Shown here one piece after another: positions 58,847 through 64,000 of a stretch of 64,000 nt of DNA. The notes under the pieces are model-generated. The model had not been told where the DNA came from. It ran no database searches and saw only the letters and a program-made list of their open reading frames with translations. Position numbers and translations under genes: made by a program. The stretch is from Lonicera japonica (Eukaryota; Streptophyta; Magnoliopsida; Dipsacales; Caprifoliaceae). The stretch covers positions 1-64,000 of the forward strand of contig JAKCWG010000712.1 of the NCBI GenBank assembly GCA_021464415.1, written 5' to 3'. The first letter of the stretch is position 1. Each line of letters opens with the position of its first letter.

Positions 58847-60286
58847 CACTATAAAAAAAATGGCTTTTTTTGACATTAACATAATGCCGTTACAAGTAGT
58901 ATAAATGCCGTTAAAACTTTTTGCGGCATTTTTCTCGGCATTTGTTTAAATACCTCAAAAGCCAATGTCGTAAAAGATTTTCGGCATTTTTACAAATGCT
59001 GCGAACATTAGTGGCATTTATAGCGGAACTTGGGTAAAATGCCGACAAAACTTCTTTTGCGGCATTTATATTAATGCCGTGAAACTCTAAAATAAAAAAA
59101 ATATTAAACTCTAAAATAAAAAAAATAATATTAAATCCCACAAGATTTTGCTTCTAGCGGGATTCGAACCTGCGACCTACGCCAAGTTTCGCCATACGCA
59201 CCTTTTATCCATAACTCATTAACCGCTGCGCCAAAATACTTAATAGTTATTAAATTGTGAACTTCTTCTTTTATTAACTTATTTCTATATATATATATAT
59301 ACATACAGTATATATCCACATATAAATATGAACCATTGGCACCATTATATAAAAAGATATATCGAAATTTACATAAATTTCTTCGTTTATTAAGTTTTTT
59401 AGATTTTCTTTTAATTATTTCAATTAATGACAGTTTTTATTTATTTTTGTATCATTTATACTTCAATTTAATTCAAATACATATAATTAAAACTTTGATT
59501 TAAATAAACAAGATTATTAATATGTTGAACTATATTTCTTTTTCAACGTAACTGATGCAAAAATTGTGCAAAGATACACACACATATATCATAATATTTT
59601 TTTTTGTTCATGGTAAAAGAATTAAAATTTATCAAATAAATTTAATTACAATGGTTTCACATAATTATATCAATATTCTAATCATAAAATAAAAAGCTAT
59701 GTAAAAAATATTGTATTGTAATAAATCTCGTGTATTATTTTGGTAAGTATTATCAAATTAAAAAGATCTCATAACTTAAAATTTTGGAATAACTTTTTAG
59801 CGCTTGTCCAAAGGTATCATGAACCTCTGGCATTTAGTATAATAAACCGACTTTTTCTGCATTTGATACAAAATGTTGGAAACATAATTAACATTGCTAA
59901 CATTTGTTAAAAAATACTGAGAATTTATTACATCATGTATGGAATGGCATAATCTCCAAACGTTCCGTACAAAATGCTTAGAAAAGTATTAATATTGTTT
60001 GCACTTATTAAAGAGTGCCGCAAATTCGCGGCATTTGTTTTGAAATACCATAAATTATCGGCATTATGTTCCAAATGTCGAAAAAAGTATTAATATTGTT
60101 AGCACTTATTGGAGAGTGCCATAAATTCGTGGCATTTGTTATGAAATGCCATAAATTCCTGGTATTTTTTACAAAGTGCCATAAATTCCCTGCATTTTGT
60201 TAAAAAGTGCCGAAATTTTTTTTTTCTCAGCATTTATTAATAGTGCGGCTAAATAAATGCCGTAAAAACCCAATTATCTCATAGTG
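58847..60286. mobile_element. Non-autonomous CACTA (En/Spm) transposon
   Basis: Begins CACTATAAAA and ends TCTCATAGTG, giving CACTA/TAGTG termini, with the 3-bp target duplication CCT on both sides (58844-58846 and 60287-60289). Both ends are crowded with AATGCCGT, GCGGCATTT and related motifs in both orientations, the subterminal repeats that CACTA transposase-associated proteins bind. No transposase frame in the 1440 bp. Confidence 0.9.
59155..59236 (-). other. tRNA-like module inside the CACTA element
   Basis: On minus, a box A-like TGGCGCAGCGGTTAA (from 59233) is followed about 55 bases later by a box B-like GGTTCGAATCC (within 59159-59179). The cloverleaf cannot be completed, so it is not a functional tRNA gene but a tRNA-derived or SINE-derived insertion, or a convergent motif. 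Confidence 0.55.
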
Positions 60287-60634
60287 CCTCCTAGCTAATT
60301 TTTTGTTTTTTCTCATTTTGATACTTCCCGACCTCCAAAAATCATGAAATTTTTGGAGAGCTAGAAAATGTTACTAGGAATAAAACATTAAAAAATCAGC
60401 TCAATCGGACTGTCGGATCTTCGGGAATTTGAAAAACTGGGAATTCGTCTTAGAAATTCAAACGGAAGCCTTCCCGATGTTCAAAAATTCTAAAATTTGG
60501 ATACTAGGCAGCTCTTAACATGGGTAATAACATGTTAAAAAATCAGATTAATACGATATTTATTTTGGCCAGAATTGCGAAAAAAAACCATGCACGTGTA
60601 AATCAGCAGCTTGTCCGCGGACATGCCCCTTGTC

Positions 60635-60982
60635 CATTAGCATTGTGTGTACCGGTCCGCTCTTCAAAGAAAAGCGGATTCCATGGAAATTTTAAGATAA
60701 GGCCGGACTGGTACACACTAGCATTGTGTTTACTGATCCGCTCTTTTAAAAGTGAAAAACTCAGTTTTAGAAATACAAACTTCCATGATTTTTAACCACT
60801 TTAGAAAATTAAATTCGAATGCCAATGCTCACCATATCTATCTTGAATTAATCTTCAATGCATCACTTCGGTAGCTTGGCTTGCTTTTAGTTCTTCAAAA
60901 GTAATCTCGAACAACTCAACAAACTTACAAGCAAACGTGTTTTTGTCGAAGGGATAAAGCTAACCAAAATATAGACTTTACA
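60635..60982 (-). repeat. Second copy of the Sirevirus-like LTR start
   Basis: Aligns with 56135-56457 over nearly its whole length, including the ATGCCAATGCTCACC and CAAACGTGTTTTTGTC phrases, and ends with the same GACTTTACA at 60982. Flanking DNA beyond 60982 differs, so this is the outer edge of an element. The homology to the other LTR breaks at about 60635. Confidence 0.65.
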
Positions 60983-61493
60983 GAACCGATTGCCATTTTA
61001 CCTTGGTCTGTAGGCAAGGAAGGTGAGAATAAAGAAAATAAAATAACACAAGTCAGCCTGCAAAGGTAGTGACAAGCAGAAGGAAAATTTGAAGGGGAAG
61101 AAAGAAAGATAAAGGAGCATAACAGTAGATCTAAAAGAGGTGGATGAAAAATTAATGTACAGTGTTGGTAGAGAAGGGAAAGTAGCAGCGGCTATATTTT
61201 AGTCGTAAAATGCTCTGATAGCGCGGTTTGAATTTATACAAGTGGCAATAGCTAGCCATTCGAGGTAATACGCTGAACAAAATCTTTACTCAAATTGAAA
61301 TGCAATCACATAAGTCAAGGACTGAATTAATCAAAATTATTACAAGTACCCAATACATGCACTGAGACTACAACTTTAACATTAATCATATTGTGAGTTG
61401 AAAATACCATATAAGAGAAAATGGCAAGAGTTAAATTTTTAATCATTTATTGATACATATTCACTGAAAATGTATTCCGAAATTCTCCTTTCA
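60983..61493. other. 3' flank of the ankyrin/PGG gene
   Basis: No open gene seen. It probably contains the 3' UTR of the minus-strand gene starting at 61493 and running down. Confidence 0.5.
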
Positions 61494-63280
61494 CTAGTAG
61501 AAGGGGCGACCGCTTCTTTTACAAAAATTTCCAGAGCCATAGGTGCATTTGATTATGTCGATAAGCAGAGGAAATTGTAAGAACACAAACAATATCACTG
61601 GTGTAGATGCCAGTACAACTAAAGGGATAATAACCCATGGATTTTTACCTCCAAATAGAAGTTGGATTGTGGCGCCAAATGCAATCATCATAAATAATAT
61701 GGAAAGGAACAATGTTACATAACCAGTAATTAGTCTCCTAGGTAGGGCTGAAAGAAAGTCTTGCTCCGAATAATATGATGTGAGAATAGATAGGAATAAC
61801 AGCAAAGATGAAGCAGACGAGAAAAGAGCGAGCACATCCGATATGGCAAAGACTATAAAAACCTTTCTTGTTGAAAAAAATGGAAGCCCAGTATCGCTAT
61901 TAGTACCACCAGGTACTGTAATGGCGGCTGCAAACACCACGGTAACAATTAGAGCTCCTATAATTGTGCAAGAACTAGATGTATTTTTCAACCATTGCTC
62001 CCCTTCTTTCATTAGGTCCCCGTGTTCCTGATCAAATAACTCCATGGGTGTCAGACCATCATCGTTCACTCTTTGCGTGTCTATAGTTAGTGATAAATTT
62101 TGAACTTCCTGCACGAAAATGTTGCTACTATAAAATAAGAATAAGTTTGCATAAGGTACAAAATTCAGAATCTGAGCATCATGCAAGATTTTAGCAGCTA
62201 ACCACAAATGTGCAAGGATGAACTTCCTGGGGGAGGGGAAGGACGACCCCCATTTTTATTTTATCTTTTCAAAAGGTGAACTCAATTATATTATAAAATA
62301 ATATAAATAATCTTTTTCAATGTCAAAGAAAAAAAAATTCCCCGCTAAATCATTTATTGGATCAGCATCAGATAAAATTATTAATATGATTAATGAATGG
62401 ACGAGAAAGACTTGGTTTTTGCCAACTGAAGCTTGATAACTTGTGTAACAATGCACGAGGGAAGATGAATACGTGCAATCAGCATCATATGGCTACAACC
62501 TTTCAAATGGCAAATGAGAATAAACTCTTGAGCTATTAAACTTCCCCCTTAGCCAATGCAACAAGAAGTTTATATCTTTTTTCCCATATCAAAAAGAAAT
62601 ATTTTACCTGGAACCACTGCATTTCACGTTGTATTTGTAGAACGGGACCTGGTGCACTAGCTTTGAGACCTTGGCTTTGTTCTGCTCCAAAATATCCGGC
62701 CAAGTGTAAGCCAACATTACGTGAACCATCCCTAATTGCCAAAAACGTAGAGCTAGCACCCTCAAATTGATATATGATGTTGAATACCATTTCACGACGA
62801 TTCACAATTGCGACTTGAAATATTGATTGGTTATGATCATTTTGGAGATGAACTGCGCTTGGAAATGAATCCAAAATCTCCTCAACAATTTCGTGAATCC
62901 CAACAGTTGCGGCTTTGAATAAGGGTTGTTTAAGTATTTCGACTGCTTTTGAGTGTTCCTTTTTCACAATTTCCGTGCAAAGGTGCTTCACGAGTTCATG
63001 TGCATGCTGATGGATCAATTTCTTGTCTCGTATTTGCTTTATTTGCTTTATCAGTGGCATTACCACTACCAAGGTGGGTTCAACATTTAAGTTAATACGA
63101 CAACGTTATTTAAATTAAATTTTGATGGCACCTTATTAAGCATTGGTGTAGACATCCATACCTGCGATTTCAATAATTTTCCATAATAGTCCATTTAGCT
63201 TGCGCTTCAACATTTCGCTCACATTCACTGTACACAAACGCTTCAACATTTCTCTCACATTCACTGTACACAAAATAAAC
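61494..63280 (-). CDS. Ankyrin-repeat protein with PGG domain, C-terminal exons
   Basis: Three exons join in frame on minus: 63280-63162, 63065-62608 and 62108-61494, with GT-AG borders. The first two give LNGLLWKIIEIA, then IKQIRDKKLIHQHAHELVKH, an ankyrin-like stretch (LFKAATVGIHEIVEEIL, FQVAIVNRREMVFNIIYQF), LHLAGYFGAE and ending REMQWFQ. The last exon holds the PGG domain: DDGLTPMELFDQEHGDLMKE, GEQWLKNTSSSCTIIGALI, FAAAITVPGGTNSDTG, and about four hydrophobic segments (FIVFAISDVLALFSS, LLLFLSILTSYY, a TLFLSILFMMIAFGA helix and an IIPLVVLASTPVILFVFLQF helix). Proteins of this plant family (ACD6/ITN1-like) are membrane-anchored ankyrin proteins linked to defence and stress signalling. No stop or frameshift is seen, so it may be functional. 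Upstream ankyrin exons and the start lie outside the window or were not recognised. A 36-bp tandem duplication is coded in the first exon. Confidence 0.8.
63205..63276. repeat. 36-bp tandem duplication in the first visible exon of the ankyrin/PGG gene
   Basis: Two adjacent copies of a unit with CGCTTCAACATTT and TCACATTCACTGTACAC, differing at very few positions. In the gene's frame it duplicates 12 residues (VNVREMLKRLCT-type) without shifting the frame. Confidence 0.75.
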
Positions 63281-64000
63281 CTGAATTGTTAAAAATATCG
63301 CGGGAGACTGACATCAATACAATGTTGGGGGGAAACTAGGTGCTACTAATTTCTAATTAGATTTTGGGATGCAAACTATAAAAGGAAATTGGCACAATCA
63401 AAATTATTTGGTACAACAAAAATACACTAATCACACAACACATAAAATTACTTGGAAAGCTTTGCACCATGGAACACACCAATAATTTTACTATATCAAA
63501 GAGAAAGGCATGCAATTTGAGGGAAAGTCTTTCTAGCAGGAAAGACTTTCTCTAAAATTGCATCATACAAAATTGACAGGATTTTGTGGGAAAGTTGTGA
63601 GAAACTCATATGATTTTATACGTAAACATAATTAGTTACAAAATAATTTATTTTACTATTAGCATAAATTTATTCTTCCTATAATTAGTATAAAACTAGT
63701 TAACTATAAATTAATGTACATATATTATACTAAAATATAGAGTTAAGCTATAAAGAGGGATTCCCTCACTTTAACAAAAAGAATGGATGATCATTTAGAG
63801 GGGTAAATCGATGAATTTTTTTATAAAAATTTGTAAAGATGATCTATATAGTAAGTAGATCACCTCCACAAAAATTCGTAGAAAAATTCAACTTAGAAGT
63901 GAATGTTTTGAAAAATTGATATATATGTACATTTTCGGCCGTTAAAATTTTTGATGATCATCTCACCCACTTTTAGATTGAATTTTTTTATGAAATTTGG
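63281..64000. other. AT-rich DNA, intron or upstream flank of the ankyrin/PGG gene
   Basis: No exon recognised. It contains the 11-bp hairpin at 63523-63550. It could be a large intron, with further 5' exons beyond the window. Confidence 0.45.
63523..63550. repeat. Perfect 11-bp stem-loop
   Basis: GAAAGTCTTTC (63523-63533), loop TAGCAG, GAAAGACTTTC (63540-63550). Confidence 0.85.

Larger units (their letters stand above)
58213..60634. repeat. LTR-like DNA hosting the CACTA element
   Basis: Starts TGTGAACACC on plus. Without the CACTA insertion it contains repeated modules (a CAGCTCAATTCGACGGTCGG-like phrase near 58505 and again near 60398) and several palindromes, including TGTCCGCGGACA-like sites at about 58828 and 60612 and a stem at 58717-58800. 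It may be the rest of the right-hand Sirevirus LTR or a separate LTR; I cannot decide. Confidence 0.35.

Noticed and set aside
59155..59236. Functional tRNA gene
   Set aside because: Only the A and B boxes match; the acceptor stem and anticodon arm cannot be formed convincingly, and it lies inside a CACTA element.

Overview
This is nuclear DNA of a flowering plant, most likely a eudicot. It is AT-rich, has spliced genes with GT-AG introns, and is dominated by nested transposable elements. Only one gene looks intact where it can be read: the 3' part of an ankyrin-repeat/PGG membrane protein at the right edge (61494-63280, minus). The other host-type genes are a 5'-truncated phytepsin-like aspartic protease with its saposin-like insert (19890-24344, minus) and a two-exon fragment of a paralogue (35369-35665, minus). 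Everything else is mobile DNA, its debris, or AT-rich spacer.

Layout. 1-1174: spacer and a frameshifted Copia gag fragment. 1545-10858: a decayed Ty3/Gypsy element of the Tat type (element 1), gag-pol on minus, with a spliced antisense accessory gene on plus (2966-5663). 10859-19700: AT-rich DNA holding a Mutator-type TIR element (11989-13185), an 806-bp hAT-like element with a perfect 8-bp target duplication (17574-18379) and a perfect 35-bp inverted repeat (19588-19665). 19890-24344: aspartic protease remnant. 24787-26190: Mutator-like transposase pseudogene. 26800-30712: a second copy of the TIR element, split by a solo LTR of about 2.9 kb (27193-30082). 30713-36890: AT-rich spacer with small remnants. 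36891-60982: a Sirevirus-like Copia derivative into which an 18.5-kb Tat/Ogre-type retrotransposon (element 2, 37652-56106) has inserted, plus a CACTA element (58847-60286). 61494-64000: the ankyrin/PGG gene.

The most interesting object is element 2. Besides decayed gag, protease, RT, RNase H, a second RNase H and integrase on minus, it carries two accessory genes on plus: a multi-exon plant-mobile-domain gene (about 40800-44953) and an intronless 418-codon gene (45401-46657). Each has its own TATA box. A palindrome, TGTCGCGCGACA and close variants, lies just upstream of the TATA box of both accessory genes and of the LTR promoter (on the LTR's own strand), so three promoters on opposite strands share one candidate binding site. 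Other LTR families in the window carry other palindromes.

All domain calls come from reading the translated sequence and recalling families. No database search was run.
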